From assembly GCA_039602395.1 (NCBI GenBank), contig JBCNJP010000008.1:22337817-22401816 (forward strand): a stretch of 64,000 bases of DNA, written 5' to 3'. Each line of letters begins with the position of its first letter. The stretch's first letter is position 1. Position numbers and translations under genes: made by a program. The stretch is from Deinandra increscens subsp. villosa (taxonomy: Eukaryota > Streptophyta > Magnoliopsida > Asterales > Asteraceae). Below, in pieces: positions 33,921-44,796 of the stretch. Under the pieces are notes generated by a model that saw nothing but the letters and a program-made list of their open reading frames with translations, was not told the DNA's origin and did not search any database.

Positions 33921-36900
33921 TTAAATCATACCATGAGTTTCCGTGGACGTTTGCTCGAACAGGTGAGGATACTTTTTCTTCATCTGATCCTCACGTTCCC
34001 AAGTATATTCAGGTCCACGTCTTGAGTTCCATCGCACCTTGACGATCGGAATCTTGCTACGTTTGAGGGCTTTCTCCTCGCGTCCCATGATTTCTACTGG
34101 TTGCTCAATAAATCTCAATTGTTCGTCAATTTCCAATTCCTCCAAGGGAATTATTTCGATGTCTTCAGCCAGACATTTCTTCAGATTGGAAACGTGAAAC
34201 ACGTTGTGAACTCCATCGAGTTCAGCAGGGAGTTGCAATCGATAGGCCACCGGGCCTACTTCCCCAATAATTTCAAACGGACCGATGTAGCGAGGATTTA
34301 ACTTTCCACGCTTCCCGAAGCGTATCACTCCCTTCCAAGGAGATACCTTCAACAATACTTTGTCACCCACCTCAAACTTTAGAGGTTTTCGGCGTTTGTC
34401 GGCATAACTCTTTTGTCGATCACGTGCTGCAGCTAGCCGTTGTCTGATTTGAATAATCCGTTCGGTCATATCGTGGATAACTTCCGGTCCAGTGAGCCCT
34501 TTCTCACCTGTTTCAGCCCAACACACGGGCGATCTACATTTTCTGCCGTAAAGTGCTTCAAAAGGTGCAGCACCTATACTTGAATGATAACTATTGTTGT
34601 AAGAGAACTCCACCAGTGGAAGGTGAGTCTCCCAATCTTTTCCAAAGTCAAGGACGCAAGCTCGGAGCATATCTTCTAAGGTTTGAATCGTTCGTTCCGT
34701 CTGACCGTCAGTCTGCGGGTGATAAGCTGTACTCATGTCTAGTCGGGTTCCCAATGCTTCCTGCATTGATTGCCATAACCGGGAAGTGAATCGAGGATCT
34801 CGATCAGAAATGATAGTCTTAGGCACACCGTGAAGCTTCACAATTTTGTCGATGTACAGTTTTGTCAATTTATCCATATTATCACTTTCCTTCATCGGAA
34901 TGAAATGTGCAGATTTGGTTAACCGATCGATGATAACCCAAATCGCATCCGGTTGATTTGATCGATGAGGTAGTCCTGTTACAAAATCCATGGAGATGTC
35001 CTCCCATTTCCATTCTGGGATCTTTGGTTGTTGTAGTAAACCAGAAGGCTTTTGGTATTCAATCTTGACCCTTGAACATGTTAAACACTTAGCCACATAT
35101 CGAGCAATGTCGGCTTTCATATTCGGCCACCAATAAAGATTCTTCAAGTCCTGATACATTTTATCCGATCCAGGGTGCACCGAGTATCTTGACTTGTGAG
35201 CCTCGTCCATCACGAGCTCACGGAGATTCCCAAACAAAGGAACCCAGATTCTGTCATTATAATACGTGAGTCCATCGGACTTAACTTCAGAATGGCCATC
35301 TACACCACGTAGTGCTTCAGCTGCGAAGTTTTCTGCTTTCAAAGCTTCTCGTTGGCAGTCACGGATCCGATCCGGTAATCCTGAATGTATTGTAAGTTGA
35401 AGCGCTCGTACCCGACGAGGCTTTTCGTACTCTTTTCTGCTTAGGGCATCAGCCACAACGTTGGCTTTTCCAGGATGATACTTAATGGCCAAATCATAAT
35501 CATTTAGTAACTCGACCCACCGTCGTTGTCGCATGTTGAGGTCTTTCTGATCAAAGATGTGCTGTAGACTTTTATGATCGGTGAATATCGTGCACTTTGT
35601 TCCATATAGGTAATGTCTCCAAATCTTGAGTGCATGAACAACGGCTCCCATTTCCAAATCATGCGTTGTATAGTTCTTTTCTGTATCCTTTAGTTGCCTG
35701 GACCCATAGGCAATCACTTTATCTCGTTGCATCAACACGCAACCAAGTCCTTGAATCGATGCATCGCAGTAAACCACAAAGTCGTCTATTCCATCGGGTA
35801 ACGCAAGAATTGGAGCCGAACATAACATATCTTTAAGCGTTTGGAACGCGCGCTCTTCTTTCTCACCCCATCTGTATTGCACTCCTTTGTGCGTTAAGGC
35901 CGTTAGGGGTTGAGCCAGTTGAGAGAAACCCTTAATAAACCTTCGATAATATCCGGCAAGTCCTAAAAATTGTCGGATTTCTGTTGGCGCTCTTGGGGTA
36001 GACCAGTTCTTAATTGCTTCCACTTTGGCTGGATCTACATGGATTCCTTCCTTATTTACAATGTGTCCAAGAAACTGGACTTCGCGGATCCAAAAGTCGC
36101 ATTTTGAAAACTTGGCGTAGAGCTGTTCCTTGCGAAGCAATTCCAAAATAAGACGCAGATGCTCCTCGTGTTCTTCTTTTGACTTGGAGTAGATCAAAAT
36201 ATCGTCGATGAAGACTATCACAAACTTATCGAGGTACGGCTTGCACACTCGATTCATCAGGTCCATAAATACAGCAGGTGCATTGGTTAGCCCAAACGGC
36301 ATAACCAGGAACTCGTAGTGTCCATACCGAGTTCTGAAAGCTGTCTTGGGTACATCCTCATCACGAACGCGAAGCTGGTGATATCCAGACCGTAGGTCAA
36401 TCTTTGAAAAGTAGCTTGAACCCTGTAGTTGATCGAAGAGATCGTCGATTCGAGGAAGTGGATACCGATTCTTGATCGTAACTTTGTTAAGTTCTCGGTA
36501 GTCAATGCACATGCGGAACGTTCCATCCTTCTTCTTAACAAACAGTACCGGAGCTCCCCATGGAGACGAACTTGGACGAATAAACCCCTTGTCGAGTAGC
36601 TCTTGCAGTTGTGAGGAGAGTTCGTTGAGTTCACTTACAGCCAATCGGTAAGGTGCGCGTGCGATCGGAGCGGCACCTGGAGCTAAATCAATCCCAAACT
36701 CAACTTGTCGAAATGGAGGCAAGCCAGGCAGATCTTCAGGAAATACGTCTTGGAAGTCGCGAACTATCGGGTAATCATCAATTTTGCGCTCGGGATGTGT
36801 CGTGTCAGTGACGTTCGCAAGAATCGCGAAGTGACCCTTACGGAGGCATTTCTGAGCTTTAAGGAACGAAATAATGCCGGTGACTGTTCCACCTTTTTCA

Positions 36901-38420
36901 CCTTGAACCGTTAACACTTTGCCGTCTTCGAGTGGGATACGAACCACTTTTTCTTTACATAAGATTTCAGCCCGATTCTCGGATAACCAATCCATTCCTA
37001 CTATAACGTCGAAACTACCAATTGGGAAAGGCATAAGGTCAATTCCTAGGGTATGGCCCGCTAGTTCTAGCTTACAATCCTTAACTATCTGGGTAGTATC
37101 ATGAAGTTTACCATTTGCTAGTTCTACCACATATTTAGCGTCTAAGTCGATCGGTTTAGCATTAATTATTCTAGCAAATTTAGTGGAAATAAAACTTTTC
37201 TCAGCACCAGAATCAAATAAAACAGTAGCAAAGAAACCGTTCAAAATAAATTTACCGTTGATCACGTTGGCATCATTGCGAGCTTCACCCTGGCCCATGA
37301 CGAAAGCTCGACCTCTACCATTTCCACCATTCCCGTTTCCACCATTTCCATTGCCATTCCCATTACCATTTCCTCCACCGTTACCATTCCCACCGTTATT
37401 CCCCTGATTGCCATTACCTTGTCTTCTTAACTGAGGGCAGTCTCTTTTAATGTGACCTTGAGCACCACACTCAAAGCAGCCACGGGCTCCCCCATTGTTG
37501 TTGTTCTGGTTCTGACCGTTGTTGTTCCCATTACCCCGATTGTTCCCATAGTTGTTGTTTCTTCTGGGGCGATTTTGCTGCTCGGGTAAGGTTGCCCAAC
37601 AGTCCTTTGCTTCGTGGCCTCCCTTGCCACACCTTTCGCAGCTCACATTCTTTCTACAATTACCAGCATGATGCTTTCCACACCTGTTGCACAAGGGCAG
37701 GTTACCCTTGTAGTTGCTCTGACCATTTCCGCCCTGGCGGTAGTTACCACTGTTATTCCCTGATCTCTTGCTTTGACCTTGGGAGTTGAAAGACCTCCCA
37801 GTGCTATTACCCACACTCTGAACATTCATCGAGTTTTCAGGAGCTTCATCCTCAGCTTTTCTCTTGCCACTCAAGGCAGTCTTCTCGGTGGCTTTCGCAG
37901 GTAGTGTACCTTTCTCGACCTCTTGATCAGTGAGTTTGTGAGCCAAACGAATGGCTTGCTGCACGTTTGCGGGGTTGCTGGCAGTCACCAATCCCTTGAT
38001 TTGAGGCGCGAGGCCTTCCAGATAACGCTCGATGCGTTTGAACTCAGCGTCGACCATTGAGGGGCACAAGACCTCATACTCGTGATATCGTGCAGTGTAC
38101 TGTTCAACTTCAGACCCAGACATCTTCAAATTCAGGAATTCTCCTTCAAGCTTCTTCACTTGGTCGCGGGGACAGTATTCCTCCATGATCAGCTCCTTAA
38201 ATGCTGCCCACTGCATGTTATCAGCCGCGTCCAGCCCAACCATTTGAATTTCAGCGTTCCACCAGGAGAGTGCAGCTCCTTCGAAAGTACCAGTAGCAAA
38301 CTTAACCTTGCTTTCAGCTGGGCAATTACACATGGAGAAGACCTTCTCGGACTTCTCGATCCATCGGAGGAGTCCTACAGCTCCTTCTTCGCCGGAAAAC
38401 GTCATCGGCTTGCAGTCCAT
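33921..38420 (-). CDS. gag-pol: E3 gag-pol polyprotein (gypsy chromovirus)
   Basis: 1499 codons without a break. Residues about 10-130: retrotransposon gag capsid (LLRWIEKSEKVFSMCNCP, WAAFKELIMEEYCP). Three CCHC knuckles: CNRCGKHHAGNC (about 243; shorter than the consensus), CERCGKGGHEAKDC (259), CFECGAQGHIKRDC (313), then a Gly/Asn repeat (330-372). Protease LFDSGAEKSF (about 400). RT with FVKKKDGTFRMCIDYREL, SKIDLRSGYHQ and FIDDI (about 736). RNase H YCDASIQGLG (883) and TDHKSLQHIF. Integrase HHCC domain, IDRLTKSAHF, SDRDPRFTS (about 1204) and YHPQTDGQTER (about 1235). Chromodomain-like VKVRWNSRRGPEYTWE (about 1457) near the C-terminus, which in chromoviruses targets heterochromatin. All catalytic residues look intact. 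The true gag start is probably upstream at 38654. Confidence 0.95.
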   Translation of the reverse strand: MDCKPMTFSGEEGAVGLLRWIEKSEKVFSMCNCPAESKVKFATGTFEGAALSWWNAEIQMVGLDAADNMQWAAFKELIMEEYCPRDQVKKLEGEFLNLKMSGSEVEQYTARYHEYEVLCPSMVDAEFKRIERYLEGLAPQIKGLVTASNPANVQQAIRLAHKLTDQEVEKGTLPAKATEKTALSGKRKAEDEAPENSMNVQSVGNSTGRSFNSQGQSKRSGNNSGNYRQGGNGQSNYKGNLPLCNRCGKHHAGNCRKNVSCERCGKGGHEAKDCWATLPEQQNRPRRNNNYGNNRGNGNNNGQNQNNNNGGARGCFECGAQGHIKRDCPQLRRQGNGNQGNNGGNGNGGGNGNGNGNGNGGNGNGGNGRGRAFVMGQGEARNDANVINGKFILNGFFATVLFDSGAEKSFISTKFARIINAKPIDLDAKYVVELANGKLHDTTQIVKDCKLELAGHTLGIDLMPFPIGSFDVIVGMDWLSENRAEILCKEKVVRIPLEDGKVLTVQGEKGGTVTGIISFLKAQKCLRKGHFAILANVTDTTHPERKIDDYPIVRDFQDVFPEDLPGLPPFRQVEFGIDLAPGAAPIARAPYRLAVSELNELSSQLQELLDKGFIRPSSSPWGAPVLFVKKKDGTFRMCIDYRELNKVTIKNRYPLPRIDDLFDQLQGSSYFSKIDLRSGYHQLRVRDEDVPKTAFRTRYGHYEFLVMPFGLTNAPAVFMDLMNRVCKPYLDKFVIVFIDDILIYSKSKEEHEEHLRLILELLRKEQLYAKFSKCDFWIREVQFLGHIVNKEGIHVDPAKVEAIKNWSTPRAPTEIRQFLGLAGYYRRFIKGFSQLAQPLTALTHKGVQYRWGEKEERAFQTLKDMLCSAPILALPDGIDDFVVYCDASIQGLGCVLMQRDKVIAYGSRQLKDTEKNYTTHDLEMGAVVHALKIWRHYLYGTKCTIFTDHKSLQHIFDQKDLNMRQRRWVELLNDYDLAIKYHPGKANVVADALSRKEYEKPRRVRALQLTIHSGLPDRIRDCQREALKAENFAAEALRGVDGHSEVKSDGLTYYNDRIWVPLFGNLRELVMDEAHKSRYSVHPGSDKMYQDLKNLYWWPNMKADIARYVAKCLTCSRVKIEYQKPSGLLQQPKIPEWKWEDISMDFVTGLPHRSNQPDAIWVIIDRLTKSAHFIPMKESDNMDKLTKLYIDKIVKLHGVPKTIISDRDPRFTSRLWQSMQEALGTRLDMSTAYHPQTDGQTERTIQTLEDMLRACVLDFGKDWETHLPLVEFSYNNSYHSSIGAAPFEALYGRKCRSPVCWAETGEKGLTGPEVIHDMTERIIQIRQRLAAARDRQKSYADKRRKPLKFEVGDKVLLKVSPWKGVIRFGKRGKLNPRYIGPFEIIGEVGPVAYRLQLPAELDGVHNVFHVSNLKKCLAEDIEIIPLEELEIDEQLRFIEQPVEIMGREEKALKRSKIPIVKVRWNSRRGPEYTWEREDQMKKKYPHLFEQTSTETHGMI

Positions 38421-38452
38421 GAAAGACTTGTACGTGCAGTGGTGTTGGTTTC

Positions 38453-38654
38453 CTGATGCATAAATAGTTCGAACTTTAAAATTAAACAGGTCATGATATA
38501 GTTGCTTTGTGCCTTAACCGGCATAATAGTTACCCTGTGCGGCATATGCAGCTTGGACGGCTGCCACCGCGGCTTGCACATGTTCAGCAATCATCGCTTG
38601 TAGCTGTGCAGGCGTCATGTTTATGCCACCTCTTCCGTTTCCTCTTCCAGACAT
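38453..38654 (-). other. gag: E3 gag N-terminal segment, cut off by a stop or removed-intron candidate
   Basis: ATG 38654 opens MSGRGNGRGGINMTPAQLQ and continues as an Ala-rich helix in the same frame as the main ORF, but TAA at 38516-38514 (codon 47) interrupts it. A 66-nt GT-AG interval, 38518-38453, contains this stop; its removal keeps the frame and joins YYAG directly to NQHHCTYKSFMDCKP. So the stop may sit in a small intron, or be a simple nonsense mutation in an element that then starts at Met 38420. A coding start at 38654 fits the family better, as gag N-termini of this kind are usual (from memory). Confidence 0.6.
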
Positions 38655-39196
38655 CTTGCTGAACAGTTAAAGTAGCCAGTGTTCAGTCACAGTTATATAT
38701 TATACATATCCCATAATATGTATATTAGCCAGTTCCCGTTATCCCTCTATTAGTCCAGAAAAAAATTTTCGTGCAAATTGAGGCGTCGTCGAAGAACGTC
38801 GTAAATGCTATCGTCGAAGGTCGGCTTCCCATAAAGTCACCGTCGGCGTAGTCGTCGTAGTAGAAATCAGGACGTAGCGTGTAGCATCGTTTCGTTGTTG
38901 CTTTCCCCAGAGTAGTGTGCGTATTCGCGTTTCGTATTTCGTATTCGTGTGAAAATTTCCTAAGGTCTTTCCGTTAGACTACTTAGACACGGTCTATATA
39001 TATACTTATATATATATATATATATACATATATCTGTACGTACTAAGCTTTTACTTACACAGCAGAGCGAGTATCCCAGGTTGGCACGTAAAAATTTTGT
39101 CTTTGGGAATTTGTTTGTTTGTTTTGTAACCAAGGTTTTCAAGTTGCAGTTTCCAAATCGTTTTCAAAAATGATTCCAGTTCTCTGCAACCTCATG
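38655..39196 (-). other. E3 untranslated leader with (TA)n tract
   Basis: 540 bp between gag and PBS. 38994-39031 is largely alternating TA. Another stretch (38775-38900) is rich in GTCGTCG/CGACG-type repeats. No ORF of note. Confidence 0.7.
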
Positions 39197-39208
39197 GCTC
39201 TGATACCA
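39197..39208 (-). other. E3 primer-binding site (initiator Met-tRNA)
   Basis: Plus strand GCTCTGATACCA; sense TGGTATCAGAGC, three bases from the LTR edge. Confidence 0.92.
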
Positions 39209-39211
39209 ATC

Positions 39212-41882
39212 TGTCACACCCCCAAAATACCACTAACGGAGTTTATACCGTTAAGGGGCGCGACTAGACCAGGATCCACAACCATAGTTACAAATACTAA
39301 ACGAATCAGGGTTAGTTCAAACACAAGATAGAAATCAAAGTCTTTAATTACATACGCAGCGGAAAAGTAATATTTGTCTCTAGCACTAACCACGTGCTTT
39401 ACATAAACTTTGTTTTAAATTCCCAAATAGTTCAATTAAAATAAAGGTCTTCACGTGCCATGCCAACCCGCTCCGGATACTCCTTAGCGATCTGCAAAAG
39501 TTTAAACCACGCAAGTGTCAACCTAACGGTTGGTGAGTTCACAGTGGGCTTGTCATGCATTGGCCCGGTCTCATAATCATTGTTCGTATCAAAATGTACT
39601 TACAAAATATTCATTTGTGAAAAGCAATGCTCGTATTTAATTCTCAGTTTATAAATGGTTTGTCCGTGACCACGTCATCGGGTATGTACTAGTTCCGTAA
39701 AGTTAAAGGACTCAACCGATATCGCGGGTAGCTAATCCGTTGTTCCATGCTCTAAGGAAGTTTGTACCAAAGCTGACTTATTTTGTGGGGGCCGAGCCAT
39801 CCCGTACGGTGCGGACCAAGTCATCGCGGTTTCTGCCTCCCCCGTGTCCTCTCGGGACCACGGTCAAATAGGCTGATATTGTACCTCCGTGCACTCCCCG
39901 TGCCACGGGGCGGAGTTTGTCAAACTCCAGTAGATCTACCCAACATCCCCTCGCTTTCACAAATTAATGGCACAATTAAGTTGAGGACTTTTAAGTTATA
40001 AGGCATCCTTAGAAAACATGTGATATCATATGGTTTAGACTTTAACCTACACTAGCCATATTAAAATGTTTTCAGTTTTGTTTCAAAAGCAGTTTGATCA
40101 GAATTCACAAGTGTTCCCATAAAACACTTCAGTTCATCAAGTGGGTGCCGAGCATCCCGTGTTCTCAAGTTTATCAGTGAGGTGCCTAGCACTCTCGAGT
40201 TTATCAGCATTGTTTTCGTTAAGTTATTCTGTGTGGCCCATCGGACTCACGGTAAGCGGGTTAGTGACACTCACCTTTGGTTGCACTGCTACACTTCAAG
40301 TAAATCCAATATTGTTGTTTAACGAAGACCTAGAACACGTTTAGGTCTTAAGTATTAGTTTCGTGTCTAATCTTTACTTAACGTCACTATGGCCCATAAC
40401 ATAGCACGTTGCAACTATGACTCGACATACCGACACACGGCACCAATGGTTGATCATAAGCAAGGGTTTATATAAATCAGATATCAAGCATGTTTCATCA
40501 TGGCATAATCATGTAAGTCATGGCATAACACTTAAGCAAATTTCACAAGTTTGGTTTTTAGGTCAGGCCTTAGTTTCGCTAGCATAGTTTCGCTAGGCAG
40601 TTTCGCTAGGTGCACGGGCAGCACTTTCGCTAGGCAATGCCCGGTAACACAGTTTCGCTAGGCTAGTTTCGCCCGAAACTGCTGACGCAGTTTCGCTAGC
40701 CTAGTTTCGCAGGGAAACTGGTTTGAACTTTCGTTCAGGTATTTCGCTCGATAGTTTCGCTCGAGCTGGTCTGGTCAGGTTACCCGGCGACACTATAGTT
40801 TCGCTGGTCAGTGTCGCTGGAAGGAGATGTAATTTCGCTACTTAGTTTCGCCCAGAGAACAACAGTTTCGCTGGTCGCGAAAAACATACGGATTTGCCTA
40901 AAAATCAACCTAACAGCTTCTGATCATACATGCAATTCATTATCTAGCATCCCTAGGCATTTACCAACATAAATCAAGCAACTTTAACAAGTTTAACATG
41001 CATTTTGATCATCAAATCTCTAAAATAGGTTCAAAACCCTAAAATGACCTATTTTGCACAAATCTCTAACATGGATGGATTTCACACGTAAAGTTATCAA
41101 CTTTATTACAGATCTAGCATCCTAAAGCATATATACAGAAGATCAAGCAATATCATGAAGGTTTGAGCATGCTTTAAGAAGAAAACATATAGAAAACACA
41201 TAAAACATAGTTTTTGGGACTCACGGTTGATTCTAGAATCGATAGATGAGATGAGATGATGGTCTAGAGGCTGAGATCTTGGTCTCTTGATGGTATTCTC
41301 GGCTGACCAGGTTCCAGAGAAGTGTATGTGTGTGTTGGTTGTGAAATGAGGCAAATGAGGCTACTAGGGTTCATTAAGTTTATTTATATCAGAGGCTAGT
41401 TTCGCTGGCAGTTTCGCTGGCTGGCGAAACTGGCTCTGATCTCGGGTACATTGATCAGTCTAGCCAGCTACCGGGCGAATCTGTAATTTCGCTCGGTAGT
41501 TTCGCTGACTACCAAATTTAGGCAATTTTCACATAATCAAGTATTTACAATTAATCATGCTATTCACAATAATAAGTCATGTATTTAAATCACATTGCAC
41601 ATAAAGACAATCAATGATGAACACATAACACATATGGACGGTTCGGTGATCAACCAAAGGTCGTGGACGTATTCGGCCTAGTTATGCATTAGCTACTTAT
41701 AACGTAACTAACGGGTTTGTCTAACGGAAGTTAACCTTGAAATTCTCGGGTGTCACATCATTCCCCTGAAATTGGAATTTTCGTCCCGAAAATTATTCTT
41801 GTGTCGTAGCGTTCGCAGCATCAGCTGTCGTCGTTGCTATCGTCGCTGGGGAAAGAAAGCAAAAAGTTTTAGGGTTGTCACA
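39212..41882 (-). repeat. E3 5' LTR
   Basis: Near-identical partner of 31203-33886. TATA near 41379-41388, upstream array 41397-41511, downstream array 40580-40878. Missing 13 bp near 41695 relative to the 3' LTR. Confidence 0.92.
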
Positions 41883-42245
41883 ATTTGTGTTACAATTACC
41901 GACAAAAAAGAGCATATGGCACAAGATTGTCCTATCACTAATGCTTCTACTCAAAAAAGAGGAAAGGTTCCTTTTGTTGGTAAATCTGCCAAAGCAAGAT
42001 TTATTGACGAATATGGCAGAGTATTTGATGAATTTCAACCTACATTCTTTAAAAAACAAGGAAGGTTTATTTCTAAATTTCAAACAGTTCCAACTGTAGG
42101 TTGTTCGTCACATTCAACTGTGACTGGTTCATCAAATACTGATTTACCAAAACAACAACAACAATGGAAACGTAAAGTGGTTTCGAAGCAAAACCGGGGC
42201 ACTGGTCGACCAGAAGCAATTCGCTTTGGGTCATTTCTAAACTAA
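41883..42245 (+). pseudogene. gag: H1 gag C-terminal remnant with broken zinc knuckle
   Basis: Begins with E3's TSD. A knuckle remnant is readable across a frameshift (Cys ... EHMAQDCP), with the second Cys codon changed. Then a basic tail (KKQGRFISKF; WKRKVVSKQNRGTGRPEAI) ends at TAA 42243. The tail corresponds to 51477-51737 in N (RPKPVWVPVFN). No protease follows, unlike in C1. Confidence 0.7.
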
Positions 42246-43171
42246 TGTGTTTGACCTATGTGTAGGTACTTCTAGAAGACCTATCGGTGATTAAAAAGTT
42301 GTTGATGGAGGAGTATTCTGCTTATCTTAGTTAAACTTTAATGATTCATCTTTCTAAACTGTAATTTTATTCTGAAAGATAAAATAGACAGGTATCTGTG
42401 TTGGTTGATAAATTTTCTTTCTTTACATTTCGTTTATAGTTTAGGGTGAGAAAATTAAAAATCCAAAAATAGTGTCTTTGTCTTTTTATTTAAAATGAAA
42501 AATCCAAAAATAGAGTTTTTCATTTTAGGGGGAGAAATGCATGACATGGTAGAGGTGAATACATGTAAAACATATATGCCATGGTGAATTCATGCACAAA
42601 ATATAAAATTTTGAGAAATTGATCATTAGAAAATGATGGTATATTGACTTACGTATCTAACTCATGGATATAGTAGATGAAAAAGCCATAAGATCATTGT
42701 TTGATGTGCTTGGTAGGCTCAGCAAATCAGAAAATATTCAAGTGTAATATACATTAAAGGCTATGCTTGACCAAGTGGATAACATCTTGAAGCGTATTTC
42801 ATGACAATAATAAAAACGTGTGAAAAAGAAAAATGAGAAGTCACTATGTAGACATGTGTTCATTTTGCAAAGATTTAAACTTGTTTGATTTTCTTTATTT
42901 TCTCAAACGAACGGACTTCCTTTGGTATCGAAAGATCAACCTGATTGTTGTTCGTTTGAGGGTTTGCTTTATGTTCTTTGGTGTTTCATATAATTCATCA
43001 GACTTTCTCTGCATATACGGAAGTATCGACCTGATTGCTCTTGAATTATACAACTTCAACTTTTTTATTTTTCTTATTTTGTTAAATCCAAGGCCTTATT
43101 TGCGTATCGAAAGATCGACCTTAAGGTAGAAGATTTAACGTTCTTATTTCTTTTTGCATGGAACACAGATG
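42246..43171 (+). other. H1 3' non-coding region, left part
   Basis: It contains repeated PPT-like runs (TTTTAGGGGGAGAA near 42525), a block shared with C1 (TTGATGTGCTTGGTAGGCTCA near 42700, 21-nt region) and the hairpin cluster at 42902-43139. No ORF of interest. The left part begins with a conserved block (GTACTTC.AGAAGACCTAT) also seen in N near 51760. Confidence 0.65.
42902..43139 (+). other. Three tandem hairpins in the H1 3' region
   Basis: Outer stems: CTCAAACGAAC 42902-42912 with 42950-42960 (11 bp, perfect); TATAATTCA 42989-42997 with 43042-43050 (9 bp, perfect); GTTAAATC 43081-43088 with 43132-43139 (8 bp, perfect). Loop-side strings GACTTTCTCTGC, TATCGAAAGATC and GACCTGATTG are conserved between hairpins and with N. 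The stems differ in sequence yet pair, which argues for selection on structure. Confidence 0.7.
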
Positions 43172-44086
43172 TGTCAGGACCAATATTAGCACAATAACCT
43201 CATTCGATTCATCACACAAGTGCGGAAATCATGTGTGATGATCAATCATGGCTGGGTTTACTTCATTTTAATCTCATTTGATGATTTCTGAAACTTAATA
43301 ACACAAGAAAAACACACACACAGCTCTCCCGGGTGGCTAGAATGACTTATATCCTTTAGGTTTTCATCATTATGGGCATTTATACCACCTAGGAGCACTG
43401 AACACAAGGAAAATCATGAAAATCAGCAAAACATTCTATCTGTCAGAAGCTGTTCGTTCAGCTATAGAGCTGATCATTCAACTCATTAAAGCTGATCGTC
43501 CAACACACATCAGATGCTGGTCGTTTAGGGTTAAGCTGGTCGTTAGGAACACTTGTCTGATCGTCCAGGGTGAGGCTGATCGTTAGGCTGATCGTATAGA
43601 AAAAACCTGGTCGTTAAGAATAATCAAGCTGATCGTTTAGATCAACTCCTGGTCGTTCAGTTAAGTAAGCTGATCGTTCAGCTTACACCCTGGTTGTTTA
43701 AGGCAACTAGGCTGGTCGTGTAGCTGTGCAGCCTGGTCATTTAAACACTTTGCCAAATGTTCCATCAACAAGCTGGTCGTTTGGTGGTCGTTCAAGCACC
43801 TAAGCTGATCGTTCAGAGTGACAAAACCAAGACAAGATCAAGTAAACAACCAAACCAATTGTAAAGACAATTTGAACATATAAGAAGCAATCTAGACCTT
43901 TGACTTTCAGATAACAGTTCAAATTACATAAGTTAAACATAAAAAGAAAAATTAAAGTATTCAATACATAACTTGAAATTCAAAATACATGAACTTTAAC
44001 CAAATACAGGTCTGCATTGTTCAACTTCTTATAGGCTTCTGGATATCTGTTGTGTTTGAGTTGTCACCAACCTGTAGGTTCCAACA
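43172..44086 (-). mobile_element. Solo LTR of the C1 family inside H1
   Basis: Plus strand TGTCAGGACCAATATT...GGTTCCAACA, matching 16509-17444 throughout. Flanks AGATG (43167-43171) and AGTTG (44087-44091) resemble a duplication with one change. TATA lies near 43378 on the minus strand, and the GCTGGTCGTTCAGC array at 43441-43820. No internal sequence adjoins it on either side. Confidence 0.85.
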
Positions 44087-44796
44087 AGTTGACGATATCA
44101 TGAATACAAAACACTATGTGATAATCACAAGCGTAATCACACGAGAAAAAGAAAATGTCGGAATATGTCTGATAGTGTGGGGTCCACTGGTCAAAGAAAA
44201 TAAATAATACCGTGAATATGATTCTGCCCGAGTTTAAGATGGACAAAGTATGCCGGCTATTAACATGGCTTGTGTGCTTCAATTAGTTGAATTTGAAGTG
44301 TAGTTCAGTGCTTTATGACCAATATGATCCCAGATATATAGTGATTTTTCTCAAACCAAAAATAGAGTTTAATTCAGTACTGCCTTTATTTTCTATTTAA
44401 GAAAAACCAAAAAGACATTTGGTGTGTTTTAGCATAAGTTTGAGAAATCAAAAATAGTTTTAGGTTTGTTTTTATATAAACTTTCTAAAAAGCCAAAAAG
44501 ATTTTGTTTATGTTTTGTTTTCGATCTGATCGACACGGGATACAAATCAAATTTTAAAATCATACTCTCTTGGAGTCTCAATGAGATGTTTTACGCCAAG
44601 ATTACATATGTTGGACGGGTACTAAAGTGAAGGAGAATGTCACAACTTCAAGTCTTCTGAAGTTGGTGATAAAGAATGAAACACACTATGCATCGTCAAG
44701 TATTCAAGATTAGGCTAACCATCAACTTAAGGGAGAGTTTGATTAAAGATACAATACTATGAGATGAACCAGATACTGCACACGTCGAGGGGAGTT
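44087..44796 (+). other. H1 3' non-coding region, right part, with polypurine tract
   Basis: Continues H1 after the solo LTR. Blocks such as ATCGACACGGGATACAA (near 44530) and CTTCAAGTCTTCTGAAG (near 44646) recur in N and E1. The tract CGAGGGGAGTT (44786-44796) precedes the LTR. Confidence 0.65.

Larger units (their letters stand above)
31203..41882 (-). mobile_element. E3: near-intact gypsy chromovirus-type retrotransposon
   Basis: 10.7 kb, flanked by the perfect duplication ATTTG (31198-31202 and 41883-41887). LTRs: 31203-33886 (3') and 39212-41882 (5'). PBS 39197-39208; PPT 33887-33903. The gag-pol ORF is intact over 1499 codons. The LTRs differ by a 13-bp deletion in the 5' copy (near 41695) and only a handful of substitutions by eye, so the insertion is recent. 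Domain order PR-RT-RH-IN plus a C-terminal chromodomain-like segment fits a chromovirus of Tekay/Del type (lineage inferred). Confidence 0.93.

Noticed and set aside
33921..38420. Could E3 be an endogenous pararetrovirus?
   Set aside because: It has LTRs, a TSD, integrase and a chromodomain-like end, and lacks movement or coat-protein domains typical of pararetroviruses.
34101..38456. Plus-strand ORFs of 60-124 codons inside E3
   Set aside because: They are antisense shadows of the 1499-codon gag-pol and resemble nothing.
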